This document shows positions 12,517-47,935 of a stretch of DNA of 64,000 nucleotides, piece by piece. The position numbers and the translations under genes are program-made. Origin of the DNA: Owenia fusiformis. Its lineage: Eukaryota; Annelida; Polychaeta; Sabellida; Oweniidae. Location: positions 22,263,936-22,327,935 of the forward strand of contig CAIIXF020000006.1 of assembly GCA_903813345.2 (NCBI GenBank), in the 5' to 3' direction. The notes under the pieces are model-generated. The model made no database searches. It saw only the letters and a list, made by a program, of their open reading frames with translations, and was not told the origin of the DNA. Numbering within the stretch: position 1 is the stretch's first letter; each line of letters opens with the position of its first letter.

Positions 12517-12524
12517 TGACGTCA
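12517..12524 (-). promoter_or_regulatory. Consensus CRE (TGACGTCA) upstream of IER gene
   Basis: A perfect palindromic cAMP-response element lies about 300 bp upstream of the IER start codon. CCAAT boxes flank it on both strands (12498-12502 and 12504-12508), with more at about 12425 and 12606. A half site (TACGTCA) lies at about 12404-12410. CREB/ATF sites are typical of immediate-early promoters. Confidence 0.6.
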
Positions 12525-12716
12525 CGCGACCTTTAAACTGAACCAAGAAAACAAAGGTAACACCCGATAGATGTGTCGTGTCAACATCCATTCATCGCTT
12601 CCAGTAACCAATCAAATACGAGGAACTGAATCATAAACATACCTGATAAAGGGTCATCTCAGTGCAAATGCGTAATTTCGGGAATGTATACGTCTAGCAT
12701 TGCTTGCGTGCCATTT

Positions 12717-12726
12717 CCATATATGG
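12717..12726 (-). promoter_or_regulatory. Consensus CArG box (SRF site) upstream of IER gene
   Basis: CCATATATGG is a perfect CC(A/T)6GG serum response element, about 500 bp upstream of the IER start codon. A one-mismatch CArG-like site (CCATATAAAG, 12736-12745) follows ten bases further on. SRF drives vertebrate IER2 and other immediate-early genes, so the arrangement suggests conserved regulation. Confidence 0.65.
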
Positions 12727-12818
12727 GGCAGCGCTCCATATAAAGAATCACATGCCTTTGGCCCGATTCGTTGTTTGGGTGAACCAGGTTTCATGAATTG
12801 ATGAAGGCTGTACCACTA

Positions 12819-13892
12819 CCAGGTCGTTCAATAAGTTCACGGAAAAATGCTCTCATTTCAAAAATTCTTTATAATTTCTCATAAAATTTTCACACAATGT
12901 ATAAAAAATACTTTCTGATTGATTCTTAAAACATCGGCATCTCTAATTTGATTGGTCAAAAATAAGAGTTACTATGGTAACTTGACTTTTGGGTAGGCGG
13001 GGCACTTTTTACGTCACACAATTTACCATTACGGAAATCTATCAATATATGCAAAATGAAGGATCCTTATTTTTTATTTGTTCCTATTTAAATTACAAAT
13101 GTTTTGAGGGAACATTTATATTTATGCTTTCATGAACATTTCTGAAATCCTGCCAATGCTGTACCAGTGGGCCAAAATATCAACAAAGAGTAATGCTATG
13201 AAAAATTGATTAAAACTTAACCATTCGGCCAAACTCTAAATTTTTCCATTGGGATAATGCAGCCGATCACATTGCTAATATTGTGCAGGAAACCATCACA
13301 AATAACTGGCAAAATAGAAGGCAAAGCTGCCCCAAGTTACATACTCTCCAGATGAGACAATACTTGATTTTGCAGTTTTCACTAAGATGAAGAATCAGCT
13401 AAGAGGTGCACTTTATGGAACAATTAAACAACTTTTGACTGCAGTCCAGATTACCCTTCAAACAAGTTTTCCACATGGCTTCAGAGCACTGTATCGTCAA
13501 TGGGTATGCAAGTCAATGGGTTGAATGCAAGCAACTGTGCATACACATGAGGGAAAATATTTCTAAAACCTTATGGAACAATAGTTGTAACTATTACATT
13601 AAGTAATATCATGTACAAGTAGAAAGTGGAGAAAACATTTATGTGATATACTCAAAAATTGCTTACTTTTCTGTTGTTTTTCTAATGAATAATGTGACGT
13701 AAAAAGTGCCCCGCCTACCCAAAAAACAAGTTACCATAATAACCCTTATTTTTGACCAAGCAAATAAGAGATGCTGATATTTAAAGAATCAATCAGAAAG
13801 TATTTTTTATACAATGTGTGAAACTTTCATGAGGAAATATCAAAAATCTTTGAAATGAGAGCATTTTTCCGTGAACTTATTGAACGACCTGG
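12819..13892. mobile_element. Mariner-like non-autonomous element with long TIRs
   Basis: The ends CCAGGTCGTTCAATAAGTTC (12819) and its reverse complement (ending 13892) are flanked by TA (12817-12818 and 13893-13894). Each inverted repeat extends about 200 bp and contains GGGCACTTTTTACGTCAC near its inner edge (about 13001 and, inverted, about 13695). The GTTCAATAAGT end is mariner-like. The 650-bp core shows no transposase. It lies just beyond the IER promoter. Confidence 0.8.
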
Positions 13893-14223
13893 TATGTGTA
13901 CGAGAAATCCTGAGATTAGAAACAAGGTTTCAATTTAGCATGAGCCAGCTATAGTAAGTCTTGCAATCATCAAACCCTTGATTCCCATCTTTTCCTCCTC
14001 CACTCTTGAGATAACATAAATGGGAAGGGGTTGCACGATTGATGAGTGTACCACTGTACAGTTGTTAGTAGAGTAACACAAAAATTATATTGATAAATTC
14101 AAGAACCACAAAACAATAATTTTCATTATGCAAATGATTTAGTGTTGCCATCTTTATGTAAAGATAGTTTCTCACTATGAAGCATTTTATCAAGGAACTA
14201 TAAATCGCTATGCCATTCATGTA

Positions 14224-15409
14224 TAGGGTGGTCCAAAAAAGTGAACCTCTGCAACAGGCTATAATTTCCTTAAGAATTTTGAAGAAATTACAATACTTTA
14301 AACAAATATGCCTAAAATTAGATATTGTGCAAAATTTTACCAATGTGATTGACAGAAATTGTTGAAATACATTGGATGATCTTACAGCTTACAGTGAGAG
14401 ATGTAAGTTTAAACCATACCATATGACAAATGGGACACTATTTGAACAGCAAACACATTTCACACTTCCATTGATCATTTTGAAGCAGTTTTAACCATTC
14501 AACAGCTAAGGGGCATGTTTCCTACACAAACGCTTAGAGGGGGGCAAAGTTACCCCATGTGACCCAAAATCAGAGAAGTCCTTCATATAAATATCCTACA
14601 AAAATCAAACAGAAATCTATTGAAATGTTAGAGCCATATTTCTTTAGAATTGGTCCATGCTTGATGAAGATATTGACATTTTAAAACCATATCGGGGTAT
14701 GTTGCGATTTCACTGGAGGATGTTTTCATCTTTGGAAACATTAGGTTTTGCAGTCTGCAGCTAAAAAGATTTCCACAGGATTGACGAATTACTCAGATGC
14801 GAGTAGGTAGTTACCAGTTTCACCACCAGGTGGCTGATTCAAGGGAAATAACATGGCAGGGTATTACAAAATTCCTTTAAACTTGAATATTCATCAGTTT
14901 TAGTGGTTCACTTTTCATATTACCCTTATGTATATGATAGTTATACAAATTAAAATATGTCCAGTAAAAGAAATTATTATCTGCCCAACACAAGAAAAGA
15001 TATTTCACTTTTTGTGGTTTTACAACATGGGCTCTATGGGGAATCTCCCCGACCTAAATGTCACATTTTCAAAGAAAATTAAATTTCAAAGTTGATAAAC
15101 TCTTTTCAAAACAACATTTCTGGATGTAATTTTACATGTAGATTCCAAATATGACATCAGAATTGTGAATTTTTAAAGACGAAATTCAAGATTATTTCTA
15201 CTCGCATCTAGGATATTGCAAATGTTGAAGTTCACATTTTATCGATTTTCAGTGATGTTTGGTTAGGGGTTATAATATCTGCAAATTTCAAGACTACGTA
15301 AATGTATGGTACCAACAAAAATTTTAGACCTTCCTCTACAACATGTGAAAATATGAAAGGATTCTTACAGGTATAATAAGGGAACAGTTCACTTTTTTGG
15401 ACCACCCTG
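14224..15409. mobile_element. Mariner-like non-autonomous element
   Basis: The ends TAGGGTGGTCCAAAAAAGTG (14224) and CACTTTTTTGGACCACCCTG (15409) are inverted repeats, with TA on both flanks (14222-14223 and 15410-15411). The GGGTGGTCCAAAA end is common among mariner elements, and single ends of the same type lie at about 46162 and 59635. No transposase frame is visible in the 1.2 kb. Confidence 0.75.
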
Positions 15410-15411
15410 TA

Positions 15412-17195
15412 TACCTTGCTAAAAAGCATCCTTGTGAATGTGAATTTCAAATTGTTCAAATAGGAAAAGAGAATATGGTTTACAAGACACTGTGATGTTT
15501 CATTTCATGATTCAATTTATTTGAAAAACTTCATTTCATAACAAATCAAAAATTTTATTTACACAAAATATAGTCACATTTTCAAATAATTCCATTAGTC
15601 CTATGGCTCCAAAATTTTACAGAAAGAAATGTGACAATCAATAATAGCTTATTTAAAATTCTAGTGGGGCAGGTAAAAAAATTGATTATCCAGAGGGACA
15701 TATCTGAGGAAGATACATACATTTTCTGAGGATAAACTCTGTATCAAACCAACCATAACATATGTATCATATACCTCTCAGATTCTAAGTACAGAGTACC
15801 TTCTAAACTCTTCTTAACTTGTAATAATTATATAAATACATGCATATGTTTTTTCCCTATTTTTAAGTTTTTAGAATTTTGAATGATTAGAGGCCATTAA
15901 ATGTGCTATGAACAATGGTAGGTATACCTTCTGACAGAAATGTGTATTACCCTCAGATACACATATTTCCCTCGGGATAAACCCTGTGTCCAAAACCTCC
16001 CTGTACATAATGCTTATGTACTTCAATCCCGAAGATGGTATTTATATATGAATATAATCACAGGGTCAACAAAATAAAGTTACAGTTAGTCACGTTGAAG
16101 TGTTGTAGTTAATTTCATATGGGGTGGAGCTCAAAGGGAAATTCATTATGTGACAGCAATGATTTTTGCAAGCCCATCATTTTGGCTTAAAATCAATATT
16201 TGAGAAAAGACCTCCACCTTCGATCCTTCATATTACATGGAATCTTGAGATTTTTGTGCAATGATTGCATTCCATCCATATGATCAATAGAGGACATCCT
16301 ACAGTGGATGATTTATGCGAGATATGATTTTTATCCATAAATGAATATGATATCTGCACAAGTGAACATAGCATAGTGAGAGAATGTAATATCAATATCC
16401 AAAAATGGATTAAAATCATGAGTGAAATCATATAATGTTCTTATTATTCCATAGTTGAATGATCCTTGTCATGTAATGAATATCTAATTATAAAATGACT
16501 GATTGGCTATTGTTACTTTCAGCCTCATTTTGGGTCAAAAGTAGCAGAAATGGTTACAAAAATACTGTTTTTTTATTTTGACATGATATCCTTTATATCA
16601 CAACTATGAAAGTATATAATGTTCTATTTATCACATAGTTCACCTATAAAACTAAACCAAGCATTTTGAAACATCCAACAATGGGAACATTTTTGATCCA
16701 TCTTGATTGTTTTTTTTTATTTGACATAGAGTCTTGTTTATCTTGCTGTGTTCGCATTCGCCCGTTCTTCTCTGAACGTATTGATATTCTCACTGCAGTT
16801 TCTCTCTTTTCTTGACTGAACACTGATCATATGACTCGCAAAATCACAATATTATGGTACACTTGTCAGTGCAAATTCATAATTCAGTAGGCAACACAAG
16901 CCTATGTGATGTGTAAAATGTTCACAGTAATTTTTAACCACATTAATCATTCATAACCTCCTAGTCCTCCCTGTTGTACATATGTACTGTGTTAACAATC
17001 CTTTTCAAGGATACCATTTTTTCTTCAAAGGGGCCCCCTGTCAAGATTTCAATTTAGCCAAATTTCTCCCCTTTTCACAAAAGCTTATAGACATTGAACT
17101 GAAACATTAAAATTAATTCTTCATTTAATCAATGTTTTTAAGCTGAACAAAAATGAAGATGGAATATAATCTTGCAAAAATTTCTTGCCTTATTC
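15412..17195. other. Intergenic sequence between the IER and ZNF143 genes
   Basis: AT-rich sequence with no supported exon, tRNA or clear element. Confidence 0.4.
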
Positions 17196-17202
17196 ATAGA
17201 GC

Positions 17203-17746
17203 TAAGGGGAGGCATCAAAAGTTCAATGTCTAATAGGAAACTAAATAAATCAAGTTAGGGGGCTATCTGGACAAATTTCAAACTTTTGAAATTTTGACTC
17301 GGAATACCTTGGAATGGTTTAAAAATAAAGATTTGACCTGATACTTTCTTCATCAAACTCAAAGCTAGATTTATTTAGTTTCCTATCGGACATTGAACTT
17401 TGGATACCTCTCCTAAGTCCACCACGTAGTGTATCACAAACAATTTTTGACAGTTTTATTTTTGACTGGAAGTATTGTTAGATGACACATTCCTGATTTA
17501 CAATAAAAAATATGTAATCTCCAACATAAGCACCAAAGATAAAAAAAATTACATTTGAATTATACCAATAGATAATGGATTAGTATCCAATCTCCTCAGT
17601 TTTTCAAAAATGTTCTCCTCATTTAGAAAAAGAAGATCTTGTTTTTCTCATTTTAACCATATGAAAAGTTTCTCCTGCACTATGCCAGTAACTAATGAAA
17701 GGGGAATTGTATAGCAATGCAATAAGTTTGCGATACACTACATGGT
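17203..17746. repeat. Nested inverted repeats 3' of ZNF143
   Basis: About 50 bp at 17203-17254, containing AGTTCAATGTC and GGAAACTAAATAAAT, recurs inverted at 17367-17417. A second short inverted pair lies at 17422-17441 and 17726-17746 (GATACACTAC). It looks like a decayed foldback element. Part of it may be in the ZNF143 3' untranslated region. Confidence 0.55.
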
Positions 17747-17865
17747 CTTTTTCACAAACCATTTTTTAATTTTCAAAATCACAGCCATATTGCCTAGAAA
17801 TATGTGCATTCTATACTCTCTATGTACAATGTATCCAGCTTTACTATTCACTGTAAAGATTATTG

Positions 17866-41712
<23,847 letters not shown>

Positions 41713-41829
41713 GTTTTATCAGAACTTTTGTCTAGAAATAAATTACACTTTTAATATTTGTATGGTGAAACAAGACATGTCAATTCTTTAAAATTTTCAT
41801 AAGTTGCAATATTGGCTTATAAACTAGAA

Positions 41830-41990
41830 AGTGTTGTAGCGGGGGGGGGGGGGGTTAGGGGGTTTGAGCTGGCCAAAAATTCTTTCAAAATCATGCAGTT
41901 TTTCACCATTCTGAGATTTATGCAATTTGTGGGCCAAAGTTGTCCAAAATGAGCCTCATAGAATTTTTTAAAAAGTGAAACCCCCATTTA
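41830..41990. repeat. G-run repeat related to the element at 43180
   Basis: A run of about 16 G is followed by GGTTAGGGGGTTTGAGCTGG and CAAAAATTCTTTCAAAATCA. The last part matches the interior of the MITE at 43180-43336 (CCAGAAATTCTTTCAAAATA). It is probably a truncated member of that family. Confidence 0.45.
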
Positions 41991-42254
41991 CATCCATGAC
42001 GATTGACGAAGCTCTCTGAGGTCAAGTTGAACGAATGCAAAGGGTACCATGCATACGACTGATTCAGTTCTTTGATTCGGTTCTCTGCGCCTATTTTCTG
42101 CGTATCTCTAATGTGATCTTAAATGATACATGAGCAATGGTCATTGAAAAAAACACTATTATAGAATTTACCCAGGAGGCATTACGTTCCGAATTTTGGC
42201 CCTTTTGCTCCTCTATTCACATTTTTCCAAAGTCCAAAGTGTACTCATTTGACC

Positions 42255-42315
42255 GCTGCGCTGATTGGTCAATGAAAATCAATGACGTCAAAGCAGGGCA
42301 CATTTCGCGCCAAAA
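42255..42315 (-). promoter_or_regulatory. Candidate ZNF143 promoter: CCAAT, CRE and E2F sites
   Basis: About 570 bp upstream of the ZNF143 start codon are a CCAAT box on the minus strand (ATTGG, about 42263), a perfect CRE (42283-42290) and a perfect E2F consensus TTTCGCGCCAAA (42303-42314). The ZNF143 5' untranslated exon must lie upstream of the acceptor at 41733, so this cluster is well placed to be its promoter. It could also drive transcription in the opposite direction. Confidence 0.5.
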
Positions 42316-42533
42316 CTTCAATTACTATTAGATCGCCGAATGAGTTAAACAGATCTCATTATAAAATGATAACAAAACTAAGTGAAATATATTTTTCTGA
42401 CTATTTTGTCTTAAGCTGTGTCTTAAATACATATCGTTTATGACTCCGGTAAGTCAAACTTTAGAAATAATTGTGATACGAGTGCTCATCTTTTAACAAA
42501 GTGAATCCAATAACGCATTTCCAAATATTATAA

Positions 42534-42669
42534 GTTATTCAATGATTCGAGTAAAATACAGAAAATATTCTTCCCGAGAAGGTCGTATTTCACGATGCGC
42601 TAGCAGAGTGAAATACAGACCTTCAAGGGAAGAATATTTTCTGTATTTTACGAGAAATCATTGAATAAC
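42534..42669. mobile_element. Palindromic MITE (136 bp)
   Basis: GTTATTCAATGATT at the left and AATCATTGAATAAC at the right end a hairpin whose arms contain TAAAATACAGAAAATATTCTT and its complement. The loop region has GTCGTATTTCACGATGCGC. No coding content. Confidence 0.7.
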
Positions 42670-43179
42670 GTTTTTATTCCATGATTACTCAGATAAAACT
42701 CCCCTAAATCAAGTCCATTTCCTTGGCTTGGAACCGGAGACAGAGATCAACATTCTCACCTCAAAGATATTTTACATCGAAATTCCTTCAAAGTCTTTTC
42801 GGCCTTGTTGTTTGCTTTTATTGTATTATAAGTTTGATTTCATTTATTTTTTCTTCAATTTCATCAGCTGGAAGTGCAGTGTAGCGAAACGTTTTTTCGA
42901 CTTTCGTCTGCCATATTGGATTTTTACTAGTTCATGAAAACAATGTTCATGCTTCATATTGATTTTTTGTTATATTTTGTTATATTTACCGATGCGTGTT
43001 TTATCCTAAAATTATAAAGTGTGATGATCACCGTATAATTTCCTGATATTCAAATCAGATATTTGTAACAAAATGCCCAAATAATTTACGATTGGTCATG
43101 GTCAATTGATATATCTAAGTAACTAATATTCATCATACTGTAGTAGTTTGCATTTTAATTGCAATTCAAAGCTTTATTA

Positions 43180-43336
43180 CAGGCCCGTAGTCAAGGGGGG
43201 GGGTGGAGGAGCGGCCGCCCCTGGCCAGAAATTCTTTCAAAATAATGCAATTTTTCAATTCATTCTGAGCACTTTTCGTATGATTTTTTCCCCCTTGGTA
43301 AAACTGCTCCCCCGGGTAAATCCTGACTACGGGCTT
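43180..43336. mobile_element. MITE with CCCGTAGTCA ends
   Basis: The left end AGGCCCGTAGTCAAGG and right end CCTGACTACGGGCTT are inverted repeats. The interior has G and C runs and an AATTCTTTCAAAATAATGC segment shared with 41830-41990. I could not read a clear target duplication. Confidence 0.6.
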
Positions 43337-43399
43337 AAATTGCCGGAGTTTCTCTCTTGTAGGACCACAAATATCCTGAAAGTTCTCTAAAAAGATCGA

Positions 43400-44205
43400 T
43401 ATTTATAACGCCCATGGGCTTTTCAAGAGATAAATCTCTTCAAATAGACGATCGGCGTGGGTAAAACAAGCAACTCTGGTACATTGTCTCAAAGCGTACA
43501 TGAACGGCCTTAACATTGTTCAACGAAATTAGTCATCACTCATGTAACCATTGTCAAATTCTTTGGCAGACATAAAAGTAACATTGTCATGTGGTATAAT
43601 AGGTGGCTGAACGTAAGTGAAAATAACGCACCGTTGGCCCAGATTTGAGAGTCGAATACCTTTTCTTCAAGGTTAAGCCGTATCCCCTTCTTCACCCCAT
43701 GAGAAAATATTACACAAACTAAGATTACCATGGAATGTTGACATTTTGACAGTCAAGAACTAAACATGGGGTTTTGTACAGTCGGCGTAATTTGAAAATG
43801 TATAGGAACATTTGACTCTTCACATAATATTTCTCTATTCATTTGATTCCCCAGAACAATATAAATAAGGGGAAATATAGACGTGAGTATAATTAATTAA
43901 ACATTCAATGACATTTATCATAAATATTATTACTACTCAACATAATTTGACAATAAAATTAACCCGTTTCCGTCACGATTCACATTGACTTCTAATGTGT
44001 TAAGATTTTCCCGCGAAAATCTGCCCTACTCTGACGTCACAGATTTCAGATTTGCTAATTATAATATTCATGAGCTGACTTTGGGGAAAGGTGAATATAG
44101 AGAATTTCTTTCATTTACATATGTTTCACCCATACAATTTATTTGCAGCCGCAGTCCATTATCATTTTAATATTCAACAAATAAATATGACCATTACTGA
44201 TTTTC
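43400..44205. other. Non-coding stretch
   Basis: No exon is supported. A perfect CRE (44032-44039) is present next to the CpG-containing segment CCGCGAAAATCTG. The minus-strand frame at 43540-43731 lacks convincing splice context. Confidence 0.4.
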
Positions 44206-44257
44206 GTATAGATCTAGTGTAAAGGTGTATGGACTGTGGTAGATTTAGGTAACTACC

Positions 44258-44586
44258 CAGGGGCGGATCTGGGAACCAACAAGGGGGGGGGCCCAAACTT
44301 ATTGTCTGAGAAAAAAATGTCCGCGCTTGGGGGGAAAAATTTTTTAGGCCCCTAAAACCAAAATGTTGGCCCAAATTTTGAAATTTTGAGGCCCATTTTC
44401 TTCAAAATTTGGCCTAAAATGAAAAAATAAGGCCTTAGAAGGCCCATTTATGACCAAAAAGGCCCACTGTTTGGGGCCACAAGGCCTTTTTTTGCTCAAA
44501 AATTTTTTTGGGCCCAATTTTTTTTTCTGGGCCCACCCGAGGGGGGGGGCCCAGGCCCCTGGGCCCCCCCCCCATATCCGCCAGTG
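44258..44586. mobile_element. GGCGGAT-ended MITE, copy B (5-bp TSD)
   Basis: It starts CAGGGGCGGATCTGGGAACC and ends ATATCCGCCAGTG. CTACC flanks both sides (44253-44257 and 44587-44591). The orientation is opposite to copy A and the same as copy C, with the same GGCCC-rich interior. Confidence 0.85.
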
Positions 44587-44713
44587 CTACCTACATGTAC
44601 GATCATGGGTGAATATGTAAGGATGATCCTAAAAAATAGTTTGGTTCACAGCATTGTTGATGATGTCTGAACGATGATGGAAGAATGATCTAATCGAAAG
44701 GTACATAGGAGAC

Positions 44714-44864
44714 TAGTGTTGTCCCAATGTGCCATAATCGTACATCAATGCATCTGCAATTTTCAATAGTAAACATCGATGCACATCGCGATGTGCATCG
44801 GGAAAAGTCTGATTAAAGACCATTATAAAATAATGCGATGTATCGATTAATAGCGACAACACTA
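44714..44864. mobile_element. hAT-like MITE (151 bp) with a 24-bp perfect palindrome
   Basis: TAGTGTTGTC (44714) and GACAACACTA (44864) are inverted ends. The 8-base flanks TAGGAGAC (44706-44713) and TGGGAGAC (44865-44872) match at seven of eight positions, as expected for hAT. Inside, 44777-44800 is a perfect palindrome starting CGATGCACATCG. Confidence 0.75.
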
Positions 44865-45015
44865 TGGGAGACACCTTTTATTTTGCGCATGCTTGGAAAT
44901 GAACCGAATCAGCCATAACAGAACCGAACTGAATCAGTTCTAGCCTAGGCCCTAAGCTTACTAGCCTTAGGCTAGGCTATCCTATATCTTATTTTTGTAA
45001 AATTCTGGTGAGAAT

Positions 45016-45345
45016 CAGGGGCGGATCCAGGAACCAACAAGGGGGGGGCCCAAATTTCAGGTCAGAGAAAAAACGTCCGCGCTTGCGCGGAAAAAAATTT
45101 TGGGCCCCTAAAATCCAAAAGTGGGCCCAAATTTTGAAATTTTGAGGCCCATTTTCTTCAAAATTTGGCCTGAAATTAACAAATAAGGCCTTAAAAGGCC
45201 CAGTAATGACCAAAAAGGCCCACTTTTTGGGGCCTGAAGGCCTTGTTTGGCCATAAAAAATTTTTTGGGCCCAATTTTTTTTTTCTGGGCCCACCCAAGG
45301 GGGGGGGGCCCGGGCCCCTGGGCCCCCCCCCCTAATCCGCCAGTG
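45016..45345. mobile_element. GGCGGAT-ended MITE, copy C (5-bp TSD)
   Basis: It starts CAGGGGCGGATCCAGGAACC and ends CTAATCCGCCAGTG, with AGAAT on both sides (45011-45015 and 45346-45350). Copies B and C are more alike to each other than to A. Confidence 0.85.
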
Positions 45346-45506
45346 AGAATAAAAGTCACTTGACAAGTCTATTACGGTGTACATTCCATAAATATGCAGA
45401 CGACGAAAAAAATTTCTTGACTTGAAAATGTTCCTCGATTGTGAGGTGTTCGCTTCCTGCCATATTTGAAAAATTACGAAGTTTATACCATAGAATCAGT
45501 ATTTAC

Positions 45507-45662
45507 CTCGACCCTGGCTGATCATATTTGCCTCCTCTCGAAACCTTGGCATATCAATATTTAATATAAAACACATTTAAAATTTCTGTCGAATGTTTAT
45601 GCAGAGAAAATCAGAGGGAACACTGGGAAAACTTACCCAACATGCACAAAAACGACCGCCAT
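45507..45662 (-). CDS. Candidate first two exons of an unknown minus-strand gene
   Basis: Exon 1 runs 45662-45637: ATGGCGGTCGTTTTTGTGC, ending at a perfect donor GTAAGT. A CCAAT box and CRE (45674-45681) lie just upstream. Exon 2 runs 45544-45507, from an AG at 45546-45545 to donor GTAAAT. Phases fit, and the joined frame reads MAVVFVHVGFREEANMISQG followed by R. The product is not recognised and no third exon was found. MITE insertions at 45016 and 44258 may lie in its next intron. The promoter-like start and phase match make a real 5' end plausible. Confidence 0.4.
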
Positions 45663-45942
45663 GCACCAGCTAATGACGTCAGAATTGGTGCCCCTACTAT
45701 GAATATTTATATTTTACAACGATACATTTGTGTGACACTTTGTTTATACAGCATACGGGCCCATTTAATGTGAATAATCTGTTCGATAACTTTCTGTTGG
45801 TTTATGATTTGGTAAAAAAAAGCTCAAGATTGTTAAATTATTGTTTTTTTCGGCCGAAATATGCAAGAACGATATACGTGACGAGATACATTTCCGTTGA
45901 GTCATTATAATTTTAAAAAAACCTAAATAGTGGTCAGCCAAG

Positions 45943-46014
45943 TCCTCGATAGTATAGTGGTGAGTATCCCCGCCTGTCACGCGGGAGACCGGGGTTCGAT
46001 TCCCCGTCGGGGAG
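45943..46014 (+). tRNA. tRNA-Asp (GTC), copy 1
   Basis: A 72-base tRNA with an acceptor stem TCCTCGA / TCGGGGA, anticodon stem CCCGC/GCGGG around CT-GTC-AC, and T arm CCGGG-GTTCGAT-TCCCGG type. The A box TAGTATAGTGG and B box GGTTCGATTCC are intact. A T-run (46021-46030) follows as a Pol III terminator. Closing pair A7-T66 differs from the G7-C66 of the other type. Confidence 0.97.
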
Positions 46015-46164
46015 GCTTTCCTTTTTTATTTTTTTTATACGAAGCCAACAAGTTTAGTAGATTTTTTGTAACATTTTAACATTTACAAAGTTTTGTCACA
46101 AATTTTAAATTACGCAGCATTTTGAAACACGAAAGATGACACAATAGGCTTAATGATACAGGGT

Positions 46165-46350
46165 GGTCCAAAATATCATTCATTCACACTTTTTCACTCT
46201 TTTTTTGCGTAGCACTCTAAAGAATACATGTAATTTCAATTTTTTCTCTCCATAGACCTGTCCTACATAAACATGTTTTGTGTAAGTTTCATAATCATAT
46301 ACCATGATATCACCATAATGTGAGCACAGATCAATAGTCATCCTCAATCC
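46165..46350 (-). pseudogene. Possible mariner-associated coding relic
   Basis: Next to a mariner-type end (CAGGGTGGTCCAAAA, about 46162), the minus strand is open for about 58 codons with a protein-like reading (HYGDIMVYDYETYTKHVYVG). It ends in TGA just inside the terminal repeat. It may be the tail of a decayed transposase or captured gene. The same sequence recurs in the duplicated copy at about 59640. Confidence 0.25.
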
Positions 46351-46746
46351 AAGATCTTTTCACACATTGCCAATGTCCATGTCGATGTTGCCATAAGGAA
46401 TTCTCCCAACTGATCTCTGTTTTTTGATATTCTTTAGCTCATGATGAATAGTTTGGTGATTGTGAATAGTGCAGGTCAGGTGTGTTCCATACCGTGAATA
46501 CGGGAGATGAGTTTTCAGGGAAGTTATAGGTATTCAAGCGAAGCAACACAGGGACTCAGTCACGGCGAAGTTGCTGCATCTTTCCATGGAGCTTTCAAAG
46601 CCCGTGATCTTTCCAATGGATAACAATATCAATGACGTAACCCCTCGCCTCCGCGCCAATGCCAGAATGGATTTTCTTCTTATAACTTCTACGGTGTCCA
46701 ACCCAAACGCTCTTACATGCGCGACATGCCTGCGAAGCGAAATAAA

Positions 46747-46776
46747 ATGGCGGCTAATGAAGATCCCACTATGACC
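46747..46776 (+). CDS. Putative first exon (MAANEDPTMT), copy 1
   Basis: AAAATGGCGGCTAATG starts a 10-codon frame that ends exactly at a good donor (ACC|GTAAGC). The ATG lies in a YY1-like AAAATGGCGGC motif, and the 130 bases upstream are CpG-rich (CCTCGCCTCCGCGCCAATGC). That is how many YY1-driven animal promoters look. No second exon was found before the tRNA array. An identical copy lies at 60220. Confidence 0.35.
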
Positions 46777-47491
46777 GTAAGCATTGTTTCATTTGTTTCT
46801 CTCACATATCATACGTAAGGGGGGGGGTGGAGCTTTAGCGATGACTGACATAATACGTCTCTTGCGTAACACCTTCGTTTGCGCAAATTCTCACCAGTTA
46901 ATTTTTGAATAGCGCGTCGACGTAATATTTTAATCGAGGTAAACATATTCCATACATATTTCTTTATCTTGATGTGAAAAACCAAGCTATGATATTGGTT
47001 AATACGCCAGGAATCAACATAATATTATTCGAAGCGTTATTAGAAAATTTTGAATTTGCCATTTTTGTTTATCGATTTGGTCCAATTAGAGGTGTACGCG
47101 TACGTCATCTCGATACAGGTTTACATAAGCGTATGTCATCTTTGAACTCTTATCATACGCTATGGTGACATATTATGTACAATTCGATGAACTACCCCGA
47201 TCAAAGATCTTATTTATTCAACTTCTGGCGGTAAACTGTTATTTCCTTGCTCAAAGCTCCGTAGTTTAGATCAAACGAATCTGAATCTGAAGTTGACTAA
47301 TTGACCACAAATTACGAATTACGAATGTCAAGTTTATCATCTTTTAAATATTTATGTCCCATTGGATTCAGTAATAAGTTCATTTTGTGCTTAATTTTCG
47401 ACCAATTTTCTTAATTTAAAGCTTAAGACCTGTCACTATTGTCAGCCAAGTCAGCACCTGGTTATCTGGATTTGCTAATCTCTAAGCCAAG

Positions 47492-47660
47492 TCCTTGGTA
47501 GCAATGTAGTGGCGAGTATCCCCGTCTGTTGCGCGAGAGACCACAGTGCTCGTTTAACAGATATAAGTGTACCCAGTGGTCAGTATCCGTGGGACAATTA
47601 ACCCTGGGGATGCTTGTCCATCGGACAGTATATTAATTGTTGGCCTATCAAGGTTTTAAA
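47492..47660 (+). pseudogene. Chimeric tRNA-Asp-like unit 1
   Basis: The 5' half of a tRNA-Asp (TCCTTGGTAGCAATGTAGTGG...) has anticodon-loop CTGTTGC, so GTT in place of GTC. The sequence departs from tRNA after GCGCGAGAGACCACAG. The 3' body contains a stem-loop TCCGTGGGACAA / TTGTCCATCGGA. The B box is lost, so ordinary tRNA transcription is unlikely. Confidence 0.7.
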
Positions 47661-47935
47661 AGTTCATCATCTTTTAAATATATATGTCCCCAACTATATG
47701 TCCCATCGGATTCAGTAATAAGTTCATTTTGTGCTTAATTTTCGACCAATTTTCTTAATTTATCAACATTTTAAAAGGCTAGAATGTATGTTATCCGTTT
47801 GTATAAATCATTGCTTGACATTATATATGGGTCTCTTTCGAAAGATTCACATGTTATCATCTCAATAATTTGAATGAAATATTTGTGTAAAATCTTTTTC
47901 AAAGCTGACAAGACTTGCCATTTCTGTCAGCCAAG

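Noticed and set aside
46571-46774. A 67-residue frame overlapping the putative MAANEDPTMT exon
   Set aside because: It ends just before the donor and its ATG lies in less promoter-like context. I preferred the ATGGCGG start, though neither is proven.
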